From Pomphorhynchus laevis (Eukaryota > Acanthocephala > Palaeacanthocephala > Echinorhynchida > Pomphorhynchidae), in contig WNNJ02000357.1 in the NCBI GenBank assembly GCA_012934845.2, positions 55,709 through 119,708 on the forward strand: a DNA stretch of 64,000 bases. The letters are read 5' to 3'. Under the pieces are notes generated by a model. That model did not search any database. It was given only the letters and a program-made list of their open reading frames with translations, and was not told the DNA's origin. Every line of letters starts with the position of its first letter. The stretch's first letter is position 1. The translations under genes were made by a program, and so were the position numbers. Below, piece by piece: positions 22,665-31,835 of this stretch.

Positions 22665-24779
22665 TTACCACATACTCCTACCAATTGTGAAGGTGGGAAG
22701 TGGTTCAGAGGCAAATATGGAGGATAGCGCAGAGAGTGCTAATCTCTTAAGTTTCTGCTTTGTTGCAGGGGTGCCATGAAAGACAACCGCCTGCGATTTG
22801 GCGGAGTTCAAAATAAGGTTAGATATGGGTAACTGATCTTTTAATCTTAAAAAGAAACGGCTGATGTCAGAGACTACGTCTTTACACCTGCGTCCAGTAA
22901 ACAGGGCTGTGGTGTCATCAGCGTACACCACAAGACGTTGTTCGCGTTTAAATATTTTGAATAGATTAATGGAGGCAGCAAGATATAAGATAGGAGAAAG
23001 TGGGGATCCTTGAGGTACACCCGTAATAGGGTAGAACTGACGCGCATCAGGGTCGTCCTCATAGTAAAATCGCTTAGTGTACAGCAGGATCTCCACCCTG
23101 TTAACAATTCTCGCAGGCAACCCGAGGGACCTGAGAGAAGATATCACAAAGGGAATGGAGATGCGGTCAAATGCAGCAGAAAAATCAAGGAAAACAGCCA
23201 CAAGTAGACAATGGCCATTATCCCGACAAAACTGCTCCATTTCACCAACTGCTGAATGGACCGAGCGACCTTTGACGAACCCATGAAAACCTGGAGGGAT
23301 CAAATTATGCCTACTTAAATGGTCGCGGATTTTACGCGCAAGCGCTTTTTCGTAAATCGACACGAGGGCATTTTGAATCGAAATGGGTCGCAGATCTTTA
23401 GGGCATGAGCAGGATTTTTTCTTAGGAATAAAAACACGCTTACTAATATTGATGCCTGCTACATCGGATGGGGAGGCTAAAAGCATTGTGACGGCCACCT
23501 CTCTTCTCTGATCAGCTGTCAAAAGCTGACAGACCCGAGAAGAAAGTGGAGCGACGGATTTGGAGGTGCCCGGGAGTGGACCCCAGGAGTTAAGGATATC
23601 CGTAACAGATAGATCCCTACTCCTGAAGTTACACCAAGGCGGGATTGGTTGAGGTGATTGAGTGGCTCCATAGTTGTGTAGGGCTAGTGACTCCTCCAAA
23701 ACTTTATCAATGCCTACATTCCCTATCCAACCCAATGCCCTATCCTTCCAGCAAACAAACTTCTCTTTCTTGAAAAACTTCCAAAAGGAAGACTGAGAAG
23801 GATTAAGACGAGCAATGCTCGTCCTATCCCTACTCAGCTGGAACCTATATCTAGTGCTCCAGTATTCATTCGAGAGAGCCTGTCTGGCGGAAACAGAGAG
23901 ATTAGGGAGGTTAAGCAGTTTCGCTAGGACCTTGAGTTTTGTCGGAGTGGGATTGTATATACGACCTTTATAGGTGGTCGATAAAATCGCGGTAGCTTGC
24001 GAAAAGAGGTAGGTATTAAATTCGGTCAGACTCTCATTTCCTATTCTGGGAAAGAGTTGGATAGCCGCTTGAAAGAAGGCCACTCTGATTGGATCAAAGT
24101 GAAACCTTCTTCGAAGCAACATATCTTCCTCAATTCTCCAACGAATTAGGTCATGAGAGGTGGACAATTGCTGGCGCGACTGCTCCGTGCAGAGGGGTTT
24201 TAACAACCACCTCGAGTGAAGCAGTAAAATGTCGAGGATAGAATTTGTAGATGTGCAATGAAAGGTAGGGGAAGGTGGTTTGTGAATAAGATAACCGTTC
24301 TTAGCTCTGCGAAGTGCTGCGTTGATCCAACGAGCAGTTCCGTCGTTGAAGCCTTTAAGTATCAAGTCATAGCCGCTGTCAATAATACCATCCAGGAGGT
24401 CACGGTTCTTGTGAATCTCCCCTGGACGAATGTAGATATTGGCTAGACTGAGGCGTTTACCGTTCTTACTGAGTGAAACTACTAAACAAGACATGGCTGG
24501 ACATGAATAGTTTAATAGGAGGGAGGATCTTAATGAGCACTTAACTAAGGTCAAGAGTCCTTGAGAAGAAGAGGAGTGAGGTGGGGTTATGTACGGAGTA
24601 TAGTGGGAACAAATTTGCTTTGGGATAAATCGAGTAATGTCCTGGGGAAGACGGATAGACCGCGTCTCCTGAAGGACTATAACATCTGCATCTCTACCAG
24701 ATAAAAGTCTAAGGGCAGAAGCACCTCCCGAATTCCACTGAAGGATATTCAGTGAAAAAGGCTCACGAGTACTCTGCAT
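22665..24779 (-). CDS. J2 ORF2: endonuclease/reverse transcriptase, C-terminus lost
   Basis: 704 codons. The N-terminal apurinic-type endonuclease begins with NILQWNSGGASALRLL and VIVLQET and continues through LANIYIRPGE and SILDILLL. The RT follows, with LVAVFLDFSAAFDRI (motif A), GVPQGSPLSPILYL (motif B) and LVVYADDTTALF (motif C, near residue 619). In life the endonuclease nicks target DNA and the RT copies the element RNA onto it. The usual GDFN endonuclease box appears as LKGFNDGTARW, also in J1, so the change is a family trait or the active site lies elsewhere. The last six residues come from array DNA. Start chosen at the Met 34 bases after the ORF1 stop. Confidence 0.9.
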   Translation of the reverse strand: MQSTREPFSLNILQWNSGGASALRLLSGRDADVIVLQETRSIRLPQDITRFIPKQICSHYTPYITPPHSSSSQGLLTLVKCSLRSSLLLNYSCPAMSCLVVSLSKNGKRLSLANIYIRPGEIHKNRDLLDGIIDSGYDLILKGFNDGTARWINAALRRAKNGYLIHKPPSPTFHCTSTNSILDILLLHSRWLLKPLCTEQSRQQLSTSHDLIRWRIEEDMLLRRRFHFDPIRVAFFQAAIQLFPRIGNESLTEFNTYLFSQATAILSTTYKGRIYNPTPTKLKVLAKLLNLPNLSVSARQALSNEYWSTRYRFQLSRDRTSIARLNPSQSSFWKFFKKEKFVCWKDRALGWIGNVGIDKVLEESLALHNYGATQSPQPIPPWCNFRSRDLSVTDILNSWGPLPGTSKSVAPLSSRVCQLLTADQRREVAVTMLLASPSDVAGINISKRVFIPKKKSCSCPKDLRPISIQNALVSIYEKALARKIRDHLSRHNLIPPGFHGFVKGRSVHSAVGEMEQFCRDNGHCLLVAVFLDFSAAFDRISIPFVISSLRSLGLPARIVNRVEILLYTKRFYYEDDPDARQFYPITGVPQGSPLSPILYLAASINLFKIFKREQRLVVYADDTTALFTGRRCKDVVSDISRFFLRLKDQLPISNLILNSAKSQAVVFHGTPATKQKLKRLALSALSSIFASEPLPTFTIGRSMW

Positions 24780-26187
24780 TGTGTTGAGTTAGCTGGGCGG
24801 GATTACCTCATCCCTAGACAGAGCTAGGGGCAGAAGGGTTGCCCTTCCCTCCACTTACTCCGTCCAGGGTGGGCACTTGCCCACGGGCAATATCTTCATT
24901 TCCCGTGGTAGAGGCTTTCCTTGACTTGTCCTTGAGTAGTCTGCCTACCTTCAATGGAGGCACGGTGTGGGCCGAAGCCCCTCGTTTATTTGACTCTGGA
25001 ATAGTTGCTGGAGATATCATTGGAGAGGAATATAGCAGTGCAAACTGACTGTTGATTAGTTGCTGAATTTGTCCTAAGATAGCTTGCTTTTGAGCATCGA
25101 AAAGACGTATGATGTCCATGTCAGACATCCTACCGCTGGTTTCAGCATAGCTAGCAGGAGTTTTAACTGTACGTGAAGAACAGAATTTGAGACGATAGGC
25201 CTTAAAAGTTTCACATCTCCTGGACCAGGAGGGATGTGGACCAGAGCAGTTAACACATCGCGGGGTGGATGAACATTGTCCCCCGATGTCGATACATTCT
25301 TTAGAGGAACAGTAGCCACAGATCATCTCTGACTTACACATTGAGGCCCAGTGCCCCCATCCATGACAAAGATTGCAGTGGGGGAAGGTCATATCATCAT
25401 TTTCAAGAATAATAAACTTTAAATTAAAACCCAGAAACGGGTTGCAGGACGTTTTGGTTAACGTCTCGGCAATGTCGGTGGGAGCCGAGACAAAACCTAT
25501 TGGAATAGGTAGTCCATTCTTTCCTTTAATGGGGCGAAAATTGGAGACTTTAAAAAGTACTTGAAGGTCATCAATGTCTTTTTGCCCCAAATGAGGAGGA
25601 AGATTTATTATTTTCAAGGAAGCCATGATAGGCTTTGAAATCAGGCTACCAAACTTCGAAAGATTGTTATTAAAAAATTCTTTATAGGCATTAGCCAAAT
25701 CAGAGGTGATAAAAGAAATTTTAACCTCGATCTCGTAGTACCTTACCGTGTTGAATAATATTCCATTTTTATACTGTTCTGCGAAGCTTCGCAGGAAAAT
25801 GTTGTACAAATTATGTCTTCCAACAGGCTCGGCCAATTTAATAATTATTAGATTTCTAAGCTTGGGTATGGGGGGAAGAACCCCATTACCCTCGTGATCA
25901 TGAGACAACAAATCTCTTACCTTGGGTGTTGTTACAGTCAAAATTCCATTGGAAATACCTGGATTCTGTTCCATATTTGCTAGAATTTGAAATTTGTTTG
26001 AAACGATATTATTGGTTGAAGTTACAATTTCGCTAAAATGTGTTGCTCCAGTAATAATAAGTGATAATATGAATTAAAATTATTAGAATTAAATACACAA
26101 TTCTCTAAATTTATACCGTGATTAGCATATGTTAATAGTGTACCTACAATTCTCTGTTCTTTGATTCTTCTTTCTTTAGTGTCATAA
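22685..26187 (-). mobile_element. Jockey-type LINE, copy J2 (two long ORFs, 3' end deleted)
   Basis: The best preserved Jockey-type copy: 5' leader (26187-25975), ORF1 intact (25974-24814), and ORF2 open from its start (24779) up to an abrupt break at 22685. The last about 120 codons and the 3' tail seen in J1 are missing, and the sequence runs straight into the tandem array. Array sequence resumes on the other side at 26188. The bases TTGTGA at 22685-22690 fit both the LINE and the array unit, suggesting a deletion between short identical sequences. Open reading frames indicate recent activity of the family. Confidence 0.9.
24814..25974 (-). CDS. J2 ORF1: gag-like nucleic acid binding protein with zinc knuckles
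   Basis: 386 codons, uninterrupted. The middle contains LKIINLPPHLGQKDIDDLQ, then CNPFLGFNLKF, then a CCHC knuckle CNLCHGWGHWASMC, a second cluster CGYCSSKEC, and a third CVNCSGPHPSWSRRC. This order is typical of Jockey-clade ORF1 proteins, which coat the element RNA. The C-terminal 100 residues are basic and low-complexity, ending GGKGNPSAPSSV. It starts at the first Met of the frame, about 210 bases after the array ends. ORF2 lies in another frame 34 bases downstream, so it is probably translated by reinitiation or a similar mechanism. Confidence 0.9.
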   Translation of the reverse strand: MEQNPGISNGILTVTTPKVRDLLSHDHEGNGVLPPIPKLRNLIIIKLAEPVGRHNLYNIFLRSFAEQYKNGILFNTVRYYEIEVKISFITSDLANAYKEFFNNNLSKFGSLISKPIMASLKIINLPPHLGQKDIDDLQVLFKVSNFRPIKGKNGLPIPIGFVSAPTDIAETLTKTSCNPFLGFNLKFIILENDDMTFPHCNLCHGWGHWASMCKSEMICGYCSSKECIDIGGQCSSTPRCVNCSGPHPSWSRRCETFKAYRLKFCSSRTVKTPASYAETSGRMSDMDIIRLFDAQKQAILGQIQQLINSQFALLYSSPMISPATIPESNKRGASAHTVPPLKVGRLLKDKSRKASTTGNEDIARGQVPTLDGVSGGKGNPSAPSSV

Positions 26188-26189
26188 GT

Positions 26190-26945
26190 GCCTTCACATA
26201 CAGCGCGTGTGCTATCGCTAATTCATTCGTTAATTTCTAAGGTTGCTATCGCTTTTTCTTTTATCAATTTCTATGGTTGCTGAAAATGCAAGAAATGCTT
26301 GAATTCCGCTGTAGCAGTAGCTACAAAAGCTCTAGCGCATATGCTAAACTACGTCACTCCACATATAGCGGCTTAATGAGTACATTAGCAATCGGTGATG
26401 CTTTATTAATCTGAAATAAATCTAAAAGAATTGACATTACTTTTTTAGAATTACGCATGGACAGATCAGTTTCAACCTGTTTGCTTTGTTACAACCTTCC
26501 TCGGGAAGCTTAAGCCCGAATGCGCTACCACATACTCCTTGCGTTAATGGGACTTTTCGACTTTAGTCTACTCAACACTGCAGGGTGATCTCATCATTGT
26601 GCACATAACTTCGACAGTTGTTGACCCTTAGTAAACCTCTTAAAAGAAATCGCAAAAAACACGCTTTTCCGCAAGTTACAAGTCCTACGTCTAGTACAAT
26701 TTGAAATAAGAGTGGCTTCACAGGACAGCACGTGTGTTATCGCTATTCCTTCATCAATTTACTAAGGTTGCTAAACAATCAACACATGTTTGAATTCTGC
26801 TGTTTCTGAAAACACGGAAAAAATCTTAATCGCAAGTGCTAAACTACGTAACTCCACATATAGTGACTAAATGAATAAAGCAGCAATTGGTGACGCCTTC
26901 TTAATCTGAAATAAATCTCAAATTGGATTAAACTGTGATTCGCCC
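26190..26945. repeat. Tandem repeat array, right part
   Basis: The same unit as at 18925-22684 resumes after J2, with the CACGTGTG.TATCGCT, CCACATATAG.GGCT and ACGCATGGACAG signposts at about 26205, 26355 and 26451, and once more near 26725 and 26850. It ends at ATCTGAAATAAATCTC near 26930, where a different repeat begins. Confidence 0.8.
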
Positions 26946-26949
26946 CATG

Positions 26950-28830
26950 CTGCCTGGAATTAGCAGATAGTGATTATTGATTGATATTGTGACCAAGACA
27001 ATGACAACAACAGTTTTTTATACATCAGGGATTAAGCTGCATGTAAACAGATAATAAATACCCTAATACTGTGCTCTTTTCTTATTGTTTATACTCATCA
27101 GTACCGGATACCTCTTCTGCTTGATGCAGAGCTGACCGGTTGACGGCTTCGTAAACTATCAATAACTCATCAATGTGGTACGAATATCAAACTGGATGTT
27201 AATAATGGCTGTTCCTATAAATGACAATAAATTCACACGAGTCAACGTAACAAAGTACGACTGAAAGTGCAATAAATGCGTCGCACGTTGTGTCACCATA
27301 TCACTACTGAATATATTATTACTCTTATTTTTGGCATAATATTTGACGTCAGAGATTGTGACCAGTAATTTAGAAGAAAGACAAATGATTTACTTTATTT
27401 TCAGCTAAGGTTGCTGTACATCTCCTGATCAGTTAGGGATCATATTGGAAGCCTGTCGGAATGCTTGAATTTGTGCTAATGAATGGTTCACTACGACCCA
27501 CTGGCCATACGTTTCATTCCCATCATATCATTTGTACATAACTAACCCATACCTCACCGCTACGTATGCTAGAAGCGAATTTGCCTTCTATCGATCCTCG
27601 ATGAGTGTTCATCACACTCGTTATTCGCTGCATAGGCAACATAGCACGATGCGTTTTTTATTGTATTAAATATCAAAATTCTAAGCGAAATAGGGTCGAA
27701 CACCACTCGATCCACTTCAACAGCAACCCCCAATTCCAAGCAGCAATTGTCGTCTGTAATTAGCAGCAGATTATTATCATTTATTGACATTATGACCTGG
27801 ACAATGACATAAAAAAACTGATAATTGGAAGTTTGCTCGTGCAAAATATTTTCGAGTCACTGACAGTGCCTTTCTGGAGACCCGTTTACATATATTTATT
27901 GCTTCAGGAAACTGGATGAAAGAACTGCCGCCAGGGATCCTTGTTCTACTCCGATTCATATATAAATATATTTAATAATCACTAAAAAATGATGAAATTA
28001 ATATATCTTCTTTTGAATTTTTTTATTGAAAAGGTTTTGTATTTCCCCTTCTACAGTTTGCAACGCATTTCCGGATGTCGTCCGAAAGTATCGCTTAGTT
28101 TCTGAATATAGTTGGTTATATCGTCTTCGCCGGTATTGTTGTATAAGGGTCAGTAATTTACTTTGGTTGAATCCAAGATTACTGCTCGTCTCCTGGCCAG
28201 TTGAAAATTATATTTGAAGCCTGGCGGAATGTTTTTATTTTTAGCTAAGAAATGGTTTACCTGGTCATCCCTAGCATTACCACCATCCTATTTGTACCCA
28301 AAGAACCCACACTTTACCGCTGCATAGTCTAGAAGCGCCATTAACCTTCTGTTGATTATCGATGATTGTTCATCACACTCGTTATACGCCCATTGAGATT
28401 AAAGCACTGAGCGAGATAGCGTCGAACACTAATCTATCTACTTCATCAGCCACCCCTACATTCACGCAACCATTGTCGCCTGGTATTTGCAGATCGTGAT
28501 CATTGATTGATATTGTGACCTAGACAACAACAATTACTTTATACGTCAAGAATGGTAAGCTGAAAGAAAACAAAATAAACACAGCCTTATGATGTGCTGT
28601 TTTCACATTGTTTATACTCATCAGGGTCAGATATCTCCACTGCTGGATATAAAGTGAACCGGTAGACTGCTGCGTAAACTAACAATTACTCATCAGTGTG
28701 ATACGAATATCAAACTGGAAGTATATACTAACTGGTCCTGTAAATTACAAAGAATTCACATCAGTGTGCGTAACAAAGTACGATTAATCGCGCAATAAAT
28801 GCGCAAGCAGTGTCACCAAATCACGAGGAT
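26950..28830. repeat. Second diverged tandem repeat, unit about 0.8-0.9 kb
   Basis: The stretch 26950-27305 resembles 28465-28825 (shared landmarks GATTGATATTGTGACC, ATTGTTTATACTCATCAG, GATACGAATATCAAACTGGA, GTAACAAAGTACGA). The stretch 27385-27810 resembles 28110-28510 (GCCTG.CGGAATG, CTAGAAGCG, GTTCATCACACTCGTTAT, GTCGAACAC). The order implies one partial, one truncated and one full unit. Copies are clearly diverged. The frames at 27569-27844 and 28026-28217 are not preserved between copies and are not taken as genes. Confidence 0.7.
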
Positions 28831-28918
28831 GTGTCTGAGCGCATGTGTCAATTCTAGAGGATGTGTCTGAGCGCATGTGTCAATTCTAGAGGATGTGTCT
28901 GAGCGCACATCCTCGTGA
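28822..28918. repeat. 32-bp tandem repeat ending in a 9-bp hairpin
   Basis: GAGGATGTGTCTGAGCGCAT begins at 28825, 28857 and 28889, an exact 32-base period with the first two units seemingly identical. The third turns into its own reverse: GAGGATGTG and CACATCCTC flank TCTGAGCG (28889-28914). The first bases CACGAGGATGTG also mirror the last bases CACATCCTCGTG. Confidence 0.85.
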
Positions 28919-29226
28919 ATTTTTCGAACAGGCCGGATGGCACCTCCTGAACGCGTCGTCTACAGAGGACGCCTTAGTATTGGCGGGGTTATTTTGGTTG
29001 TACTTTCTCATGGTTGATGGTTGCGACAGTTGTTGTCCCGACCGGCTGCTGCATGCATGCCGTCGGTAAGGTCTGCGTTTGGTTTGCGCTCCCATAATGG
29101 AAGCGCTATCCAGTGGCACCGCGAGGAGTAACGGACCGCATCACCACAATATAAATATAGATTATAGATTATATTTACGAAATGTTGTTATTGGTCTCTA
29201 CCAACAAAAAAAAAACAGATTTATTC

Positions 29227-29259
29227 TTCAGTAAACGTTTCGCCTTGCGGCTTCAAAAA
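29227..29259 (-). ncRNA. Hammerhead-ribozyme-like motif of P3
   Basis: Reading leftward, TTTTTGAA is followed by the stem GCC-GCAA-GGC and then GAAACGTTTACTGAA. The helix II with its GNRA loop and the GAAAC box are exactly those of small hammerheads in PLEs; the CUGANGA box is degraded or one base short. It lies 66 bases after the nuclease stop, the expected place. Confidence 0.5.
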
Positions 29260-29324
29260 TCTGGAAATATGTCAAAATTTACATAAATGTCAAAATGCTA
29301 AAAAAAGTTTTTTTTACAAAAGGC

Positions 29325-29717
29325 TTATGCGACGTCTTTCCATTTGAATGTACTGTCAACATTTATATCTGGCAGTATGTCAGTGCATAATTGTTGGAGC
29401 CAATATCTTTCACGATATTTTCGTTGCTTTTCGTCTTGCACTCTTTCTATTATTTGATAATTAAAGCAATATTCTGTTCCATGTAGCAAAGCATGTCGTA
29501 CAACTGCATCAGAATTTATTTTCGATTTTATGTGCGCGCGTCTATTTGTCAACCTGTCTTGTAGTCCTCTGCCTGTCTCCCCCACATATTGTGCCTTACA
29601 TTGTGTGCAATTTGCTACATATATTGATCCTTGATGTGTGCAGTCACTAGCTGTTTTTATTGAATATTTTAAATTTGTAACTGCACTCCTGATGTAATTT
29701 TGAGGCATTATGTGCAC
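29325..29717 (-). pseudogene. P3 GIY-YIG endonuclease domain
   Basis: 130 open residues beginning near QNYIRSAVTNLKYS. YVANCTQCKAQYVGETGRG carries the C..C pair and the YVG box, then LTNRRAHIKSKINSDAV and an acidic helix ERVQDEKQRKYRERYWL. A full-length PLE nuclease domain, but without its upstream partner in frame. Confidence 0.8.
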
Positions 29718-31289
29718 ACAACATTTACAACGTGCTTTGTTGCATTTTAAAGTTCCATTAACCGTTACGTTTACTTTTTTAATTTAGATGATGTTAGAGA
29801 TTTGCTAATTTTGTTTGGGATTCTATAGTATAGCTGGAAATGGTTTAGGCTAGAATCAAATGCAACGTTGGCATTTTTAGATAATTTATTAAACGTTTAT
29901 TAACTGTTGATAGCAGTTTGCAGTAATCTAAAACTATCGTAGGTCCATGAGATCATCTACTTTTTAAACATGTTTAATTTTTTTCTTTTTCCTTTCAATG
30001 ATTTTCTTTATAGTATATGTATAGATCTAGAATAACCTCTTGCTAAACTAGCAAGTCTCAATCTGTCGTCATTTTATTGAGATTGTTACATCCAAAAACG
30101 ATATGAATCTACTGATCTCTCCGGTAAAACCCAATTGACCATTACTCTTGAATTTACTAAGGACTTGTGCATGGTCCAGATTTTCACACAGACAAAATAT
30201 ATCATCAATGTAACGGATGTATTCTATAAGTGGATTATTTAATGACGCAAGTATCCGCTGCTCAAACACGTGCATGAATAGAATCGCATATGATGGTGTC
30301 ATAGGTGTGCTTATGGCCTTTCCTTTTTGTTGTCGATATAATTGTCCATCAAATTTAAATATATTGTTTTTGAAAACTATTTCAATTGCATCCTTCACGA
30401 AGTTTATTTTATTGCTGGGCCAATCACAGCTTCTCATACTGTAGAGTATAGCGTTTATACCAGCTTCATGATCAATATACGTATACAACGACTAAACGTC
30501 CATTGTCGTTAACACCGCTTCGTCGTCAGTATGGTTTTTAATCGACTCTAGTCGATGGATAAATCAATCATAGTATTCGATATTTGACGGTACATCTTTA
30601 ACGAGAGGTTTATTAATTTTGTCTATGTATTTACTTAATAATTCCATTATACTGCCATTTGTGCTTTCTAGTGGACGTCATGGGCAAGGAAATATCTATT
30701 GATGCACTTTTGGGAGCATATAAAAGCGTCCTGGACATGTTGTTGATGATAATAGATCATTGTGTTTCTGATTATGAACACTAATGTGTTCGAAAATGTA
30801 AATACATATATTTTTGATTTGCTGAAAATAAAGTTTTGATTATCCAACTGTTTTTCATGCATTATAAATAGTTGTGAATTTTTTTCGAATTCGATATTTT
30901 TATTTTATTTTCTACTTTCTTAAATTCGAAACTGCCGCAACTTATAGAATTCCGATATGTAATGATGGTTTTTTTACAATTGTATCTTCTTAAAATTGCC
31001 TCCACTTTAATTGACACGCCCACACGTTCAAGTGAAAGCAGGCTAGATCATAAACACTCGACAACGAACATAAATATTATCATAGTATAATAATATTTTC
31101 TTGAGTTTGATTAAAATTAAAATGTTGATAAGCGTTATAGACACTAGTAATTTATTGTAGAAAATAAAGTATTGCTAACTTTCGATGATAGCGTATTTAT
31201 CCATCAAAAATAAAATAACACAACAACCACATATACACAACACTGATATTGAAGAATTTCATGTTATTTCGGTCATGATAGGCAATTAA

Positions 31290-31565
31290 AGTTTCCAATT
31301 AGATTTGTTGCAAGGCATTTGATGTGGCTGATTGACTATCTCCTCGATAGGTCGTCTGGATTACAAACGGTTTGAACATCTCCGAAGTTGATGTTGTGAT
31401 CCTTATCACAAACTTGATTAAATATCGCAGAGTGCACATCACCGCATTTAATAACTTATTCATGTTCTTGGCTTCTCTTGATCAACTCATGTGATGTTTG
31501 CCCCACATAAGAACAACTGTAATCGTTGCACGATATACAGTAAACTTATTCATGAGGATTATGTT
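31290..31565 (-). mobile_element. Small PLE GIY-YIG fragment
   Basis: Leftward translation gives VYCISCNDYSCSYVGQTSHE, then HSAIFNQVCDKDHNINFGDV in the same frame after a break. These are the zinc pair plus YVGQT box and the DHNINF segment of a PLE nuclease. No RT remains nearby. The flanks 30690-31290 and 31565-31835 show nothing else. Confidence 0.65.
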
Positions 31566-31835
31566 TGGGTTTCTGTTACAAGGTTTCTTTGGATAAATAA
31601 CCACGTTATTAAAATCAGTTCGTTGAAAACCGTTATGAAAGTGGTTTCAAGTTGCATCATTTACATAGGATAACCGAACCAAGATCGATTGTGGCGATGT
31701 GCAACTAGTTACTATACTCTTGTTCTGATAAACACACCAACAAACGATTGGTGTCTGGTTATTTTGATAGCCCAATCAAGATATCTCATATGACTTTACA
31801 CTTTTAATATCTTATGTTTTTTTAAAATCGCCGAT

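Larger units (their letters stand above)
18925..22684. repeat. Diverged tandem repeat array, unit about 410-510 bp (left part)
   Basis: A recurring unit is marked by three signposts: GGACAGCACGTGTG.TATCGCT, then AGCTCTAGCGCAAATGCTAA with CCACATATAGTGGCTAAATG, then ACGCACGAACGGGAAAGTTT. The last signpost recurs near 19166, 20768, 21176, 21686, 22102 and 22593; one spacing (19166 to 20768) is enlarged by a Merlin transposon, the others run from 408 to 510 bases. Copies are clearly diverged. Open frames inside the units (for example 20795-21031 and 22131-22457) are not conserved between copies and are not genes. The array resumes at 26190 after the J2 LINE. Confidence 0.85.
29227..30680 (-). mobile_element. 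Penelope-like element P3 fragment (RT plus GIY-YIG)
   Basis: In leftward order: RT start (about 30660-30490, IDKINKPLVKDVPSNIEYYD), RT core (30488-30069, with RQQKGKAISTPMTPSYAI and RYIDDIFCLC), a decayed gap, the GIY-YIG nuclease (29717-29325, YVANCTQCKAQYVGETGRG) and a hammerhead-like tail (29259-29227). The motif-B box reads KAISTPMTP, departing from the usual G.AMGSP.AP. Several breaks; not functional. Antisense to the host gene. Confidence 0.85.

Noticed and set aside
22874-23286. Short ORFs overlapping J2 in other frames, and similar frames in J1 and J4.
   Set aside because: They are out-of-frame readings of the reverse transcriptase region.
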